A DNA stretch of 64,000 bases from Hirsutella rhossiliensis. Taxonomy: Eukaryota; Ascomycota; Sordariomycetes; Hypocreales; Ophiocordycipitaceae. The stretch lies in assembly GCF_020360975.1 (NCBI RefSeq), contig NW_025408671.1:806001-870000 (forward strand), read 5' to 3'. Made by a program: the position numbers and the translations under genes. The notes under the pieces were generated by a model. It was not told where the DNA came from. It saw nothing but the letters and a program-made list of their open reading frames with translations, and searched no databases. This document shows positions 33,390 to 47,359 of the stretch, piece after piece (the first letter of the stretch is position 1; the number at the start of each line of letters is the position of its first letter).

Positions 33390-36300
33390 CACCCCCTTAT
33401 TACACCAGCTTCTAGATAGTAGGGCAATAGGTAGAGGAGGGTTCGGTCTAATAAATATAAGGTTATTCCGATATTAAATTCGGCTACTTTATTATCTATT
33501 TAAGGAGGTTATCTAAAAATAGGGGAGGCTCCTAATTATATCCTATAAAAAAGGGAAGGTAAATGCAGTAAAAGGCAAAAGCCGGGACCCGAGAGGATAG
33601 GATATAAGGAGAACCCTCCTCTATATATCCTATCTCCTCGGGCCCCTAAGTTCGTTGACCGCGCCCCCCCTAGGGCGTGGTTATATAACCTGCTCTTCCG
33701 CCCTAGGGGGAGTCGAACTTACGATTAATAGGGTTATATAACCTACTCTTACCGTTTAACTAGTAGTTATAAGTTATATTTATAACCTTCCTTATAAGGA
33801 GGGGGGATAGCGGGGCATCCCTTTAGGTGGCCTAGGTACTATAGTACCTTTGCTGGCGATGTTATTATTTAGGATAAAAGTAATCCTAAAGGTAGGCTTT
33901 CTAATAATATATTCCTTATATTAATTAGTCTTAATTTAGTAAAGCTATCGCGATTATCGTAAGTTTAAGCGCTATAGTATTATGCTAATTAAGGGGTAGT
34001 CTAGTAATAGCTTTACTTCTTAGTAGTAAATAGGGCTAACTTCTACCCCCTAGATCTTTATAGTTTCTTAACTAAATTAAGATCTAACTACGCCGTTAGA
34101 ATCCCCTAATCTTAGTGTATATAGTAGTGCTCTTATTATTGGGATCCGGCGATTATCGAGTTCGCTATAATAAGGAGACATCACGCCTTAGTACGGTAGT
34201 TATATATATTATCTCTTAATATATCTTCCGGCCGTGTTACTAGTCCTAGTTGCTTAATAAAGCTCTAATACTTCTAGTATATAAGCGCCTTCGTTATACT
34301 ATTAGCTAGGTTATCTACTAATACGATCTAGCTAACTTATATCCGATCTTACTATACCTCCTAACGAAGCTAGTATCTATAAACGTTAACGTACTTAAGG
34401 TTCGTCTTAAGCTTCGCGCTTAATTTAGTTAGAAGCCTAATAGTCTAAAGGTTATTATACTAGAGCTCTATAGTCCCTTTAATACTAATGCTAAGCTCCT
34501 TAATTAGTCGGCTAAATGCTACCTATTCCTTAGCTATCTATAAGAGTGCTAATAATTTAGCTTCTATAGGACGTTATTATAGTAGCTTAGTAGCTTTCTA
34601 GTTAATTAGCCTACTAAGGAGTAGGAATATATATCCTTATAAGGACTTCCTAGTCTCTAGGTTATCGGCGTATAAGGAGTCGGATATATATATTAGCCGC
34701 CTTATTAGGTTTATCGCCGTAAAGTAGATATAGCGGTTTCTCGTATAATAGAGGTAAGCTAGGCACTTACGTACTTTATGCCTATAGCGCGGCCCGGGGT
34801 TATAATTATATTAAGCTAGCTTTCCGGCTATAAATACGATATCTAGCTTAGTATAAATTGCTAGATAAATAAGCGACCTAATTAGAGAGAGATATTTATA
34901 TATCTCTTCCTTTAAGGCCTGCTTTTCGTAGGGGACGAGCTCTTCTATTATTAGCGGGATCTTAGGCTTACGAAGGATATTATTATTAAGGATATAATAT
35001 TTCTTCGCGGTCTTAGAGATATAGGAAGCTTACGAGAGCTATATCTTCTTAAGATCCCTATCCCTAATAATCTCGATGCTAAGGAACCAGCGTAGCTCTC
35101 CTATATACGTAACGGTGTATTTCTTTATAATAGCCTCGTATAGCTCTTCCTAATCTTATTTTTACCTTTTCGGATATATTATAACGATATTATCTACGAA
35201 GATAAAGATAATAACGCCCTTATAGACTAGTACGTAGGCGTCTTCTACTAGCTACTAGGCTCTTAGTTTAGTAAAGAAACTAGATATCTCTTTAAACTAT
35301 AGCTTTAGAGAGATACGGAGCCTATATAGTGCTTTTAATAGCTTTAGGCATAGCCTAGGCATTAAGAATCCCGGTAGAGGCTAGCAATAGACTTCTTAGC
35401 GTAGGATTACGTATAGAAATACTATTTTTACGTCGTATTATTCTATCTTAAAGTCCTCGAGGTAGTAGAAGGCTATTAGTAGTCGAAATATTCGTGCTCG
35501 TAGGGTAGCTATATATATATCCTCGTTACCTTCGGGTTATAGGTCTCTACGAACTATAATACGTGCTTTAAAGCGTATAATATACCCTTATTTATCGGTC
35601 TTATATATAAAGACCTAACGTAAGGGGATTAGGAAGTAACCTTTCTATTTAATAATAGCTTTTAGGATAGTCTTCTATATGCCCCTTGCTAGGTTTTCCT
35701 CTATTTCGCGGTCTATAGCTTCCTTCTACTTATATGCGAATTCTAAAGCTATTGCCGCGTTAAAGGAGGTAGGGGGAGGCGGCATATCTTTAACGTAAAG
35801 CTTATACTTACTTGCCTTTATAATAATATTATTAATAAGGGATTTCTTAGGCCTACGAGCCCGTTTTCCTTTAATAACGTTGCTTAGGTTAATCCCTTAT
35901 AACGTATCCTTTCGTCTACGTTATTCTTATATTTATAATATCCTTAAGCCGGCCCTACTAACCGCTAGGTTAAGGGTACGGGGTTCGGACTAGGGGTTAT
36001 CTTCTTAAACCTATACTATAATCGTTCCTTTACCCCCTAGGTTAAGAGGTATATTATTACGTTCGTCTTAAGGAGACGAGTCGATTAATATAGGTATCGT
36101 ATCTTTAAGCTATCTCCCTAACGAGATATAGGAGGGGTTGCTAGCTATAGTGTCTATTGCGGGCGTAGGAGGCATAGAGCTTAGTAACTCCGTGTTAAAT
36201 ATAGTATTAAGTAGAAGGGGTAACGTTAAAATCTCTATCCCTAGGCCTACTATTTCCGGAGGGGAAAGATATATATATCTATATAATCCTTATAAGGGCG

Positions 36301-36897
36301 TCTTTAATCCCTAATCTTCCGGAGTATATAGGGGCAATAGGTCCCGTAGGAGGGTAATTGCTTCTTCTAGCGTCTAACCGTTATCTATATTATCGTCGGA
36401 TAAACTTAGTACCTTAAAGGTTTTAGGTTCCCCGCTATCTATAACGTCGGTTACGGCTATATCTCTAAGGATATTATAGCTATATATTTAAACTAGCTAG
36501 GCTTACTCTTCTCTTTTTATATCGTAGCTTATAGACTCGTTAAACTATATATTAGCTAATACTATTAGTTTATTTTATCTAATTAACGGTATCTATATAA
36601 CGTATTATTAAGTAGACCTATAGCCTACTAGGTAGCCGATATAAGCTCTCTACTTAAGGGGTAATTACGTCTTATATAACTTAATATATTTTAATACTAT
36701 AATTATTATTAGGAACGCTATATAGCTAAAGACCCTTAAATATATAATATCTAGTTTAATATCTTTAATATAGTAATATAGTAGATTATTTTCTTTTATC
36801 TAGGTCTACTAACGCTCGTATAGGCTCTACTAGCTATAATTATATAATTCGAAGGGTATTATATTAAGTAGGTATACCGCTATACGGTATATCTCTA

Positions 36898-37154
36898 TAT
36901 AAGGGAATATATATCACGGTACGATTAGTTAGGTAGTAGAGATAGCTAGAGGTACTACGCTATATATATTATATTCTCCTCGTTGTAAGACTAAAGCTTA
37001 CGAGAAGAGGGATTTTTCCTCTTCGGTTCGAGTAGCGAGTAGTCTATAATATACGAGCGGGGTAGGCACGATTCCCTACCGATACCCTACTAATACATTA
37101 GTACTACGTACCTAAGTGCTTTATTAGCCTATACCTCTTAGTAGCGCTCTTATA
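36898..37154 (-). repeat. 3' LTR of gypsy 3
   Basis: Pairs with 44448-44704. The outer TSD reads CTCTA. Confidence 0.9.
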
Positions 37155-37535
37155 ATTATCTCCCCTCCTATATAGACGTCTCGGCTATATCCTTAATATA
37201 TATTGCTTTCGCTATGCTACGTATATTTAGTTAAGAAGAGAGGTAGTTTCGGTTATATATCGCGCGTATACGCCCGTATAAGTATACGTTAGTCTACGCT
37301 CTATAACGTTAATAGTTATTATACTAGCGGTTGCCGCTAAGCAACCGTTGCGGTGTCGCTTATATATCGGCCGCGCAACTATAATATAAAGAGCGTGCGT
37401 ATATATCTCCTACTTCTTCTATTTTCTTTTCTTCTTTAACTCTTCTACTTACGATTGCCGTAGAGTTTTACGCCTTTTTTTATTAATCCCTTATACCTTT
37501 TTATATTACTTTTTATCGACGATTTATTAACGATA

Positions 37536-39106
37536 ATACCTTCTACGCTAAAGAAGATAAAGAACCGCAACGCCGATTTCCTACGCCGTATACGGGAGCA
37601 GGTAGCGGCGGGTTCGCCCTCGAAGCGTAAGCGATCGGCCTAGAAGTCTCGTAGCGACGCTAGTTCCCCCTTAGCGAAGAAAGCTAAGAAAGGTATAGGG
37701 GAATCCTAGTCCTAGGAGACTTCTAGTCCGGGACCTAACGTTAGCGAGGGTCGTGCCCCCGTTACCCTGCCGAGTGCCCCGACTCCGACCACCGATAAGC
37801 CTACCTTTACGGGCCCGGAAACTTATAAGTCTATTACCCCCGTTAGCGATGCTAATGCTAGCGAGGAGATCGTGCCTAGGCGCTCCTAGGTAAGTGCCGA
37901 TAACCCGGCTACTCCGTCTCGATAGGGCGGCTCGAGCTAATAGGAGATCATCGCCTAGGCCGCTCCTTAGAATAAGTAGGCCGATATTAACGACGAGGCC
38001 TAGCCGAATAAGGGCTAAGACTATCCCGATACCTAGCCGAACGAGGGCTAAGATAACGATAATAGCAATAACGGAGATAGCCGCGATCCGACTCCTCCTA
38101 CCGACGAACCCGAGAATAGCGGCGCCGGAGACGAGGGCACCTAAGCGGCGGTATAAGGCGGTCGCGCTCCTATAAAGAAGCGTACCCGATCTAAGGCTAA
38201 AGCCCGCCCGATTAGGGCCTATAGGGTTATCCCTCGTAAGCTTTAGTATATATATTATTTTAGGACGGTCGTTAAGGAGTATAGTACGACCGAGCCTAAG
38301 CTTATCGAGGTGCTCTCGATTAGCTATATTTTCTCGGGGGTTTCCTCGATACGCTATAAGTAGTGCTATAAACGTACCGCGACCTATAACTAAGTAAGTT
38401 TCCCCTTAACTTTAAATATTACGATTAATAAGCTAATCCTTCTCGAGGCCGCTACTCTTATATCTAGTAACCGGGCTAATATAGTCGCTATCGTTAAGCA
38501 CCTATATAAGCTTAATAAGCTAAAGACCGGTAACGAGGATACCGAGGACGATAGCTTAGACGCGGGCGTGCTCGTTTTCGAGGAGGCTAATCGGCGCCGT
38601 CTCGCTATTACGGTATAGTATTTAGCCGAGGCTTTCGACGCCGCCGAGATAGCCTATCGTAAGTCCTTTAGGACCACGGGTATATAGAAGTCTACTATCG
38701 TAAGTTTTATCCGACCTTTTTATTAGCGACCGCCTAACGATATACTAAGTCGAGCGTGCCGACTACCGCACGCTAATTAATAAGCGCCGCGAGCTTATTA
38801 TTCGCCTTAACCCCGCGCCCCTATTCGATATCGCCTATATAAGCCTAGAGTACCGGGCCTAGGAATCCCGGTTAAAACTCCGCCTTATCGACGGCGACAC
38901 GGGCTATACTTTATAGTAACACGCCTTGCTATTTACTAAGGCCGAGGTAAGTGCCGTGCTAATAGAGATAGGTCTTAACGCGGAGGATAAGGAAGGAGCG
39001 GAGGATAGGGTGGTTCCGGTATTTCCGGAGGTGTTCGGTATAGCGGAGGGGGCGCCTTAGTTAGTTCCCGCTACGCCGGCGAAGAAGAGGGGTAGTCGGA
39101 AGTAAT
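37536..39106 (+). pseudogene. Opposite-strand accessory ORF of gypsy 3
   Basis: Starting at ATA 37536 (a likely RIPed ATG), the plus strand reads PSTLKKIKNRNADFLRRIRE, a basic Ser-rich stretch, a Pro/Thr/Asp-rich region, then from about 38160 a folded-looking part (KKRTRSKAKARPIRAYRVIP, LISSNRANIVAIVKHLYKL, LAEAFDAAEIAYRKSFRTTG) and a tail KRRELIIRLNPAPLFDIAY, ending in a basic KKRGSRK and TAATAG. Nearly all stops are TAG/TAA. The frame changes once near 38700, at a GTAAGT..CTAAC..AG stretch that resembles an intron but does not restore the frame exactly. Convergent with pol. I do not recognise it. Confidence 0.55.
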
Positions 39107-39279
39107 AGATAGGTCTTATCTTTCTTTTATTTAGCTACGACTATCCTTCTCTCCTTTATCGTTAGGGCCTTAGTAGAGTTACGGTTTGGTTTTATTTTCC
39201 TTAATAATATTTAATAGGTAGTATAGATAGTTTTCCCTATTCTCCTATTTTACTATTTTATATATAGTTATAGGACGTT

Positions 39280-42200
39280 CGGGCGTGCTAATACGTTAAT
39301 AAGTCGGTAGCGATTCGGTAGGGATTCGTTACCGATTCGGTAGCGTCTCCCTACGCTAGTAGGTTTCCCTACCTTACTTAGTCTTACGCCTCTTTTTCCC
39401 GGTTAGGCGAGCAGTATATTCTTTAATAAGGTCTTAGCTATTCGCTATATCTTCGGCCTCGACCTATTAGTTATACTTAGCTAGCTATCCTTTCTATTTA
39501 ATAAGGAAAAAGGTATCGCCCTTAGATCTCTTTTGGTCTTTAATCTCTTAGACTTCCTATTCGCCTTCGTTGTCCTTTAAGTCTAGTATCGGTAGGGTTT
39601 CGCTATCTTTATAGGTGCCTTTACGCTCCTTCTATAGCTCTAAGAGACTAATATAGAAAACGTTATAGAGGCGTAAGTACTTCTTAGGGAGTATAAGACA
39701 ATATACTTACTTTCTAATAGCTTATAGGACCTAAAACGGTCTAATATACTTAGGTAAGAGTTTTCTTTTTTCGTCCTTAAGGCGTAAGTTCTTTATCGAT
39801 AATACTATAAGGTCTCTTACTTTTAGTATAAGCGGTTAGTGCCTTAAATCGTAGTATTTCGCTTACGATTCGATAGCCTTTCCCTAGTATTCCTTAAGCC
39901 TCTTTTATAGCTCCTATAGCCTAGTAACTCTTACTCTTACTTCGGGTACCCCCCTCTAAATAATATCGTCCTTAGTATTAATATAGAAGTTTAGTTAGTA
40001 ACCTATTAACGCTTCGTTAGGTAATAACCTAGTTATCGCGTTCTTTATATTATTATATATAAATTAAGTAATACGTAGGAGTAACGCTTAGTTAGTTTAT
40101 TCCGAGTTAGTAAAGCATCTTAAGTAGTGCTATACGGCTTAGTTTATTCGTTCTATTTGCCTATTAGTTTACGGGTAAAATGCCGTCGATAGCCTACGTT
40201 TTACTTATAAGATAAAACAGAGATCTAACTAGAACTTACTTATAAACAAGGACCCTCTATCTAAGATAATGCCTTTCGGAGGTCTATATACTAATTTAAC
40301 TTAGTAATAGAATAATTCTGCTAGCTCTAGGGCTATTATTGTCTTAGAGATAGGAAAGAAGAGGCAATACTTAGTATATCGGTCTACGATTACTAAGATC
40401 GTATTAACGTCTCGTCTATTATACTATACTTTAGGTAGACCTATAGTAAAGTCTATTAATAATTCTTCCTATAGTCGTATAGGATATAGTAATAATTATA
40501 TAGTGCTATAAGGGCGATGCCTCCTAGATACTATACCTTAATATACTAGGCATAACTAGATATATTTATTTATGTCTTTCGTTATTCTATCCTAGTAGAA
40601 GTTCCTCGCTAGTAGTTCGCTAGTGTGTCGGGAGCTAAAGTATCCTACTAACGGATCGTTATAGAAGAGCTATATTAGCTCTTACTATAAGGCTGCCTCT
40701 AGAGGCACCACGATACGACCCTTCTATAGTAGTAGTCTATCTAGGCGCACTAACTAGAAACCCTTCCCTTTCGAGAAGTCTTCGGTCTCCTTTAGCCTAC
40801 TAATCGCTACGTTAACCGACTAAGTGCGTTTTAGCAACTCTAGTAATAGTTCTAGAACTTCTACTATATAAACCTTTATATAGCAGGCCGCTTCTTTAGC
40901 GGTCTTCCTTAAGAGTAACTATTTATAACTAGCTCTCTCTTTAGCTTAATCGGCTAATCGTTCGGGTCTCGCGCCCGAATTATTATAGTTTCGCTATAGA
41001 TAAGCTTATACATTTTCCTTATATAAAGGCACTTTACTACGCTTATATTAACTCGAGGTTAAGTATCTCTTTACCTATAAAAACGCCTTATTATTTCTCC
41101 GTACGGATATAGTATTAATAGTAGCTAGCTTCGCTTATAGCTCCGGTAATAGTTCCGTAGATAGGGGCTTCTCGCCCTCGTATCTAGGCATTCTCGATAG
41201 CGCGTCCGCTAGGTTAGATTTGCCTATACGATGCTTAATCGTAAAGTCGAATAGTGCTAAATATATATACTATCTTACTTGCCTCCTATTTAGGGAGGTC
41301 TAGTATATAAACGTCTAGAGGTTATAGTAGTCCGATAATACCTCTACTTTATGCGCTGCCCCTTCGACGTAATATCGCTAGTGTTTAAATAACTTAACGA
41401 TAGCGAAGAGTTCTTAGTCTAGAACACTATAATTAAGTTCGGCTCTAGTAAACTTCCTTAACTAGAATGCGATTAGATAGTAACGCCCTTCGTTATCGGG
41501 TTAAGAGATAATCCCTACTATCGCGAATTGCGATATATCTATTTCGATGCGAATACGTCTTTCCGGATCGTAATATTAAAGGAGTAGGGCTCCTTAAAAA
41601 GCATCCTTAAGAGCCTAAAACGCTGCCCTTTCGGTAAGGTTTAGCTCTATACTCCCTAGCTTCTTCTTATTCTTACTCCCCTTTAGTAATATAGTTAGGG
41701 GCGCTATAACTCTTAAGTACCCGTATATAAATCGTCGGTAAAAATTATAGAACCTAAGGAAAACCTAAATATTATAGTAGGTTATAGGTTTAGGCTATTA
41801 GGCTATTGCCTCTACCCGTTAAGGGTCTATCGATACCCTATCGATAGATAATATAAACCTAAGGAACTCGACTAACTATTAATAGAAGATATACTTCGAT
41901 GGTTTTATATAGAGCTCTATAGCCCTTAGCCTTTCTATTACTTATCCTAAGTATTTAGTATATTCTTCTCTCGTTTTAAAGTATATAAGGATATCGTCGA
42001 GGTAGACTATATAGATTATATCTATGAGCCCCTCGAGCGCCTAATAGATATAGCTCTAAAACGTAGCTAGTGCGTTAGTAAGTCTAAAGGGCATTACTAG
42101 GTATTCGAAATATCCGTAACGCGTTCGGAAAGCGGTCTTCTATTTATCTCCTTCCTAAATTCGAATACGTTAATACGCGTTCTATATATTAATCTTAGAA

Positions 42201-44340
42201 AAATACTTAGCTCCTTAATAGCGGTTAATAATCTCTAAAATAAGGGGTAAAGGGTACCGATTCTTTTACGTAACCTAGTTAAGTCCTTAGTAGTCTATAT
42301 ATAGCCGTAAGGTGCTATCCTTTTTTAGCACGAAAAGGATAGGCGCCCTAGCTAGGCTCTTTAACTCCTAGATTATTTTCCTTTTTATCGCATCTTAGAT
42401 CTAGTCGCGTAATACTTAGAGTTCCCTTTACGATAGAGGGTAAATCGGTCTATAAGGAGGTTCCGTATTAGGGATTAAATTAATTAAGTAATCCGTTCCC
42501 TTTCTAGCTAATAATAAATCGGATTTATTAGCCGAGAAGGTATCTTTAAACCGGTAAAGAGTCGGTAGGATTTCGGCCTATTCTTCCTATAGAATCCCTT
42601 TATCTTCGTCTTTATCTAGTAGTAGGATTAGCTTAGGATTAAGCGCTATTATATATACCCTTACTTCGTTCCTATATTCCCGAAGGAATCTATAGGGATT
42701 TTATAGGGTTTCGCTGCCTAGTTAATACTTAAACTACTACTATCGTTTCTATAGGATAATATAGATACGTTTATCCTCTAAGGTAGTAACTAATAAAAGG
42801 ATTAGTACCCGATCGTTTAGCGTTAACTTATCGGTACCGATATAGAAATAAGTAATTGTCTTTTCGGTGCCCCTTATATCTATTATTCGAAGCGGCACTA
42901 ACTATACTCTATACTCCCTTGCCCTACTATTATTAAGCCCTAATAACTTAGGGTATAATAGCGCTACTTATAGCAATCCCTACTATCGGGCAAAGTATAT
43001 ATCTATGAGGTTAACGGCACCGTAAGTATCTAAGTGTATAGGGACTTCGGTAGGGTTTCGCCCTAATATCGTTATAAGAGTTTTAAGTAACTATCCTATA
43101 GGTATTAAGTTTACTAGGGGAGAGGCGTTTACCCCGATATCTTACCTTTTCCCTATTTTACGGTATCGAGTCTAAGAGTCTTCGCTAGGGTTTCTACCTT
43201 TAGAGAATTAGTATATTCTATAGATAGGTATCCCGGCTTATTGCATTAGAAATATATAATTCCCAATCGAGTAGAAGATCCTCTTCCTCGATAACGTCCC
43301 CTAGTTCGGCCCCTAATAGGTATATCGCTAGCTTACTAGTTATCGGTCGAATTAGTAGTATTTCCTTAACGATTCGGCCTAGCTTATCGGCCTCTCTAAT
43401 TCCTTCCCCTATACGTACTGCCTCGGGGTATAGCACCACTTCTATTCCCGGTCCCTCTAGGGGTAAAAGTAGTATTAGTGCGTCGCCTCTTATTAGTAGT
43501 AGTATCCTAATATCGTTAGGCGACTTATATAAGCTCTTCCCGTTAGTAGGTATAGATAGGTGTCGAATAGAGGTTAATTTAGTCCCGAAGTTATAGCTCT
43601 AGCTTAGCGAAAAACGTAAGAGCACGCGCCTTTTCCGATAGGCGTTCGAAATGCCTCTCTAAGGAGTTAAGGTATAAGCTAAACTCTAGGGGGGACTAGC
43701 CTTCTCGTTAGCGAGCCTCCTTTAATTACGTCGCTAATAGTATCTCCTTATTCGTAGTATCCTTAATTAAGATAAGTATCTATTCCTTAAAGTATACCTA
43801 ATCTATGCTATATTTAGTTCGGTTAATCGGCGTCTATTCTTTAAGGTATCGGCGCTATCTCGCTTTATAGTCGCTATATATATAATCTACCGTATAGAGG
43901 ATCTTCGTTTCGTCGCGATAAAAGCGTCTAGGCGCTGCCCTAAAGGCGTCCTCTAGATCGTAAGTCTAGTCTAGACGTTTCCGTGTATTAGTAGGTTAGG
44001 ATAATTAAGCGATGTTTTTAATCTTAACCTCGCTACCGCGACTGCCGTCCGATTCGGGGGAGTAGGACCGTCGACGCTTCCCTAAACGGATAGCGATAGC
44101 ACCGGCGCGTTTAGCAATTTCCTCCTCTAATTATATAACGCGATCTTATAGGCGTTTCGTTTCCTCTAGCTCCTTAACGCGCGCTTATAGGGCCGTGAGC
44201 TTTTCCTTGCGAGACGGTTATCTTACGCCTACGGGTAGCGATATCTTCGATATAGTTATAACGCCGTCCGTAGTAGGGGTCTATTCCGAGGATATATCTT
44301 CTTATTCTTTGTCTCCTAAGTAGATACTCGATATATATAA
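39280..44340 (-). pseudogene. gag-pol of gypsy 3
   Basis: Gag (about 43400-44340) has a coiled-coil start (EKLTALQARVKELEETKRL, LEEEIAKRAGAIAIRLGKR) and a core with TPINRTEYSID and GQSPLEFSLYLNSLERHFE. A protease-like region is near 43050-43300. RT lies at about 41850-42500 (active site YLDDILIYFK at 42005-41976, catalytic residues kept; FLRFYNFYRRFIYGYL). RNase H lies at about 41100-41600 (IEIDISQFAIVGII, FTRAELNYSVLD). Integrase lies at about 39300-40950. Stops are TAG/TAA at Gln/Trp positions. A complete element before RIP. Confidence 0.8.
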
Positions 44341-44447
44341 CGAAGAGGCCTTAACTAGTTAACTACTACGTCGCGCTATAGGAGCGTTACGTAGTCTTCT
44401 CTAAGTAGCTATCTCTACTAGGTAACTAAAAAGGAAGCTTTAGAAAT

Positions 44448-44704
44448 TATAAGGGAATATATATTATGGTACGATTAGTTAGGTAGTAGAGATAGCTAGA
44501 GGTACTACGCTATATATATTATATTCTCCTCGTTGTAAGACTAAAGCTTACGAGAAGAGGGATTTTTCCTCTTCGGTTTAAGTAGCGAGTGGTCTATAAT
44601 ATACGAGCGGGGTAGGCACGATTCCCTGCCGATACCCTACCGATACATTAGTACTACGTACCCGAGTGATTTGTTAGCCCGTACCTCCTAGTAGCGCTCT
44701 TATA
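44448..44704 (-). repeat. 5' LTR of gypsy 3
   Basis: Pairs with 36898-37154. The outer TSD reads CTCCA. Confidence 0.9.
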
Positions 44705-47069
44705 CTCCAGCTATAGCTCTTCTAGAAGCTTTAAGTTAAGCCTTATAACCCTTACTTTTTCCTTTACTATTGCCCTTAATCTCTCTATATAACTGTTTTA
44801 CGTAGGCGTTAAAGGGGCTAACTATATAACTCGTATCCCTCTATTAGTTATATAATCTATTTATTCTATTATTAAAAGAGCCCTTTCCCCGTTAGTAACT
44901 AATATAGTTATTTTAACTCCGTACTAGGTCTTAAGTAACGCTACGAAGTTATTAAAGATATCCCTAATACCCGTTTTTCTTTCTATTAGGTAATAGAACC
45001 TTATAGATATATCTATATAGGTAAATAGGGCGAAGTTCTTTTCCCCGTTATATGCTATTATAGGGCTAGGGTAAAGGTCGAAGCTAACTTATACCCCCGG
45101 ACCTTTAGGCCTTAGGGATAGTGTTTTTTTCGAGACTTCCCTCTTAGCTTTCCCTGTTGCGTATATCTAATAGCTATATATTATAGGGCCTTAAAGCTTG
45201 GTGCCTAGGCAGGCTTCTAATAGCTTCTCTAGTAATTTTAGACTAGGATGCCTAAGGCGGCGATGCTATAGGTTACCTACCCCCTTAGTTAGCGGCTTAG
45301 GCGCTTATATAACTACGAATACCCGCTTATACTACGGGAGTGTTCCTATTACGAATTAACCTTCGAAGTCGGTTAGTTTAATACGAACCTCCTTCGTAGG
45401 TTCCGAATAGAGGTATCCTAGGAGCTAGTTCTAGAATATCCCTGCCGTTATCCCTAGCCTAGCTAAGAAGACACTTATCGGTATTTCTAGGATAAAGTAA
45501 GTATCTAGTAGGGTTATCTTTCTACTATTAATTATAGGGATAACTGCTATTCCTATTCCTTATACCCTAAAGGCTTAGTCTCTAACCTAGACTTCGTCGG
45601 TAGAACCCTACTTAAAGGTTCCTTCCTAGAACTAACCTAGGTTATTAAAGAGGTTAATATCGGCCCCTAAGTCGTATATTAATTTATCGGTAAGTAACGG
45701 CGTTCCCTTTATAGCCGTGTTTACCCTAGATAGAGTAACTATGTTAATAGTCTTTCCTAGCCCGTTATTGCTAATAATAGTATCTACTAGTTCTCTTCCT
45801 TTAGGGTAGGAATTAAGGGTCTAGGCTATGCATTTTGCTTTCTTATCTAAATAGTCCTTTAGCCGTTTTTCGATATTCTATTTAGCTAGATCACTATATT
45901 TCCAGCCTATTAAGGGCTTCTTATTATATATTACCTATAGTAAGTAGCAATTTTCCTACTAGCTTATTAAGCTATTAACGTGCTGCTTATAGCTAGCGTA
46001 TTTAGCTTAGGTGTCTAATTTCCTAGAGATTTAATTAGCGCTTCCCCTTTTTACGGGTAGTTACGACTTCTTTCTATAGGTATATTCTTATTTAAAGTTA
46101 GCGATTAGGTTCCTTAGGGGAAGTTAATCTTTACCGTGTCTTTCGTTATAGAGGTTAAGAGCCCTTATTATTATAGACTAATATAGGTCCTACTCGTCTA
46201 CCGCTATAAGAAAGTCCTATCTAATTCTTATATCGTTAAGTATATCGACCTTAAGGTCTCGTAAATCTATAATAATTTAGTCGAGCTATTCTGCCTATGC
46301 TTTCTAGTCTCGTATACTTCTTTTATTAATAGAGGTCGTGTATCTCTCGTAAATCAGCTTTTTCTCCTCTGCCCCTAAAGGCAGGGCTTGCTTCTTTAAT
46401 TCCCTGATTTTCTCTCTTAGGCTATTATATATTAAGGTTGTCCCCTAAAGCCCTTTACTAATCGTTTTCTTAATTAATTCTTCGAGTGCGATTAGGGCTT
46501 TCTGCTAGACCTTATAGCGATCGAATTATAGCTAGAACCTTTTCTTAAGGTTGCGAAAGGAGTCCTTTACATCCTAGTATCGTTCGTTATAGCCTATTCG
46601 CCTCGCTAGGAACGCAGCCTCGGTTTTATCTTCTCGTTAGGATAGTCTCCCTCTAAGGTTAATAATAAATTGCTCCTAGTCCGGCTATTAGGGCTATTTA
46701 AGCTCCTTTATACCGTCTAGGTTAGCATATTCCTAAATCTCGTAAGTCTAGGCCCACGATTTAATCCCCCTAATCTATAGGGTCTAATCGAGGCTTTCCT
46801 TTAGTCTTACGATATAATTATCCCCTCTTGCTTCCTTTAACGTTATCTTAGGAAAATAAGGGGTTCTAGCTTAATAAGTAATATCCTTCTTTAAGGGATA
46901 CGTAATTCGTGCAATTCGTATATTTCTAATAGTGCCCCTTAGTATAGCTAGGTTCCTTGCCTTAATACTATAATTTAAGCGTTATAACGGCGTTAATAGC
47001 TCGTAAATAGCTTTAAAGGTAATATCGGCGGGCAAAAGATAGTCTAGCCGTGCAGGCTAGGCTTATAAC

Positions 47070-47359
47070 TCTTAAGCAGTGGCTTAAGAGCATAGTAGAA
47101 GAAATAGGGGCATAGAAAGGTAAATTTAGTAATATATATCTTCGTCTATCTATTAGGATAAGGGAGGGGCTTATATAGGTATAGTAACCATATATAGCTA
47201 GCTAAAAGAGGGCAATAGGATATTCCTATACCTAAGTTAGTCCTATATAGTGTCCTTAGGCTAGGGGAGTCATGTTGTTTAGGCAGGCTTCCTTATGCAT
47301 AACTATTAGGTCTACTAAGCATGACTGTAGCCTCTTATGCCCACTCTCTCTCCTTAACA
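47070..47359 (-). repeat. 5' LTR of copia 1
   Basis: Pairs with 33100-33389. Followed by GTTAT, where the hAT transposase frame resumes. Confidence 0.9.

Larger units (their letters stand above)
36898..44704 (-). mobile_element. Ty3/gypsy retrotransposon, RIPed (gypsy 3)
   Basis: 7,807 bp with 257-bp LTRs (36898-37154, 44448-44704) whose ends read TATAAGGG...CTCTTATA. TSD CTCTA (36893-36897) versus CTCCA (44705-44709) differ by one CpA-to-TpA change. Gag-pol is on the minus strand. The 1.9 kb between pol and the 3' LTR (37536-39106) carries a long opposite-strand frame. A solo LTR of the family is at 25234-25500. Confidence 0.9.
33850..47060 (-). pseudogene. gag-pol of copia 1, split by gypsy 3
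   Basis: Gag lies at about 46050-47060. Protease is near 45700 (LIYDLGADINLFN, where D-S-G is usual). The Gag-pre-integrase zinc region reads HRRLRHPSLKLLEKLLEACL near 45250. Integrase core: GVKITILVTNGERALLII (D and E region) near 44900. It stops at 44710 in LKLLEEL and resumes at 36892 with AVYLLNIIPF. RT lies at about 35000-36000: EQYDVKTVFL, LKLLKALYRL, and the active site FVDNIVII at about 35205-35180 (normally YVDD, second Asp to Asn). RNase H lies at about 34230-34720 (YADNLETRKSLQGYIFLL, VDNLANSITKAL). Full of TAG/TAA. Confidence 0.85.
33100..47359 (-). mobile_element. Ty1/copia retrotransposon, RIPed (copia 1)
   Basis: 290-bp LTRs (33100-33389, 47070-47359), TCTTAAGCAG...CTTAACA, with TSD GTTAT (33095-33099, 47360-47364) inside the hAT transposase gene. 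Minus-strand order gag, protease, integrase, RT, RNase H is that of copia. Gypsy 3 (36898-44704) splits its integrase-RT spacer. Without it the element is about 6.45 kb, a usual length. LTR differences are mostly C/T and G/A. Confidence 0.9.
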
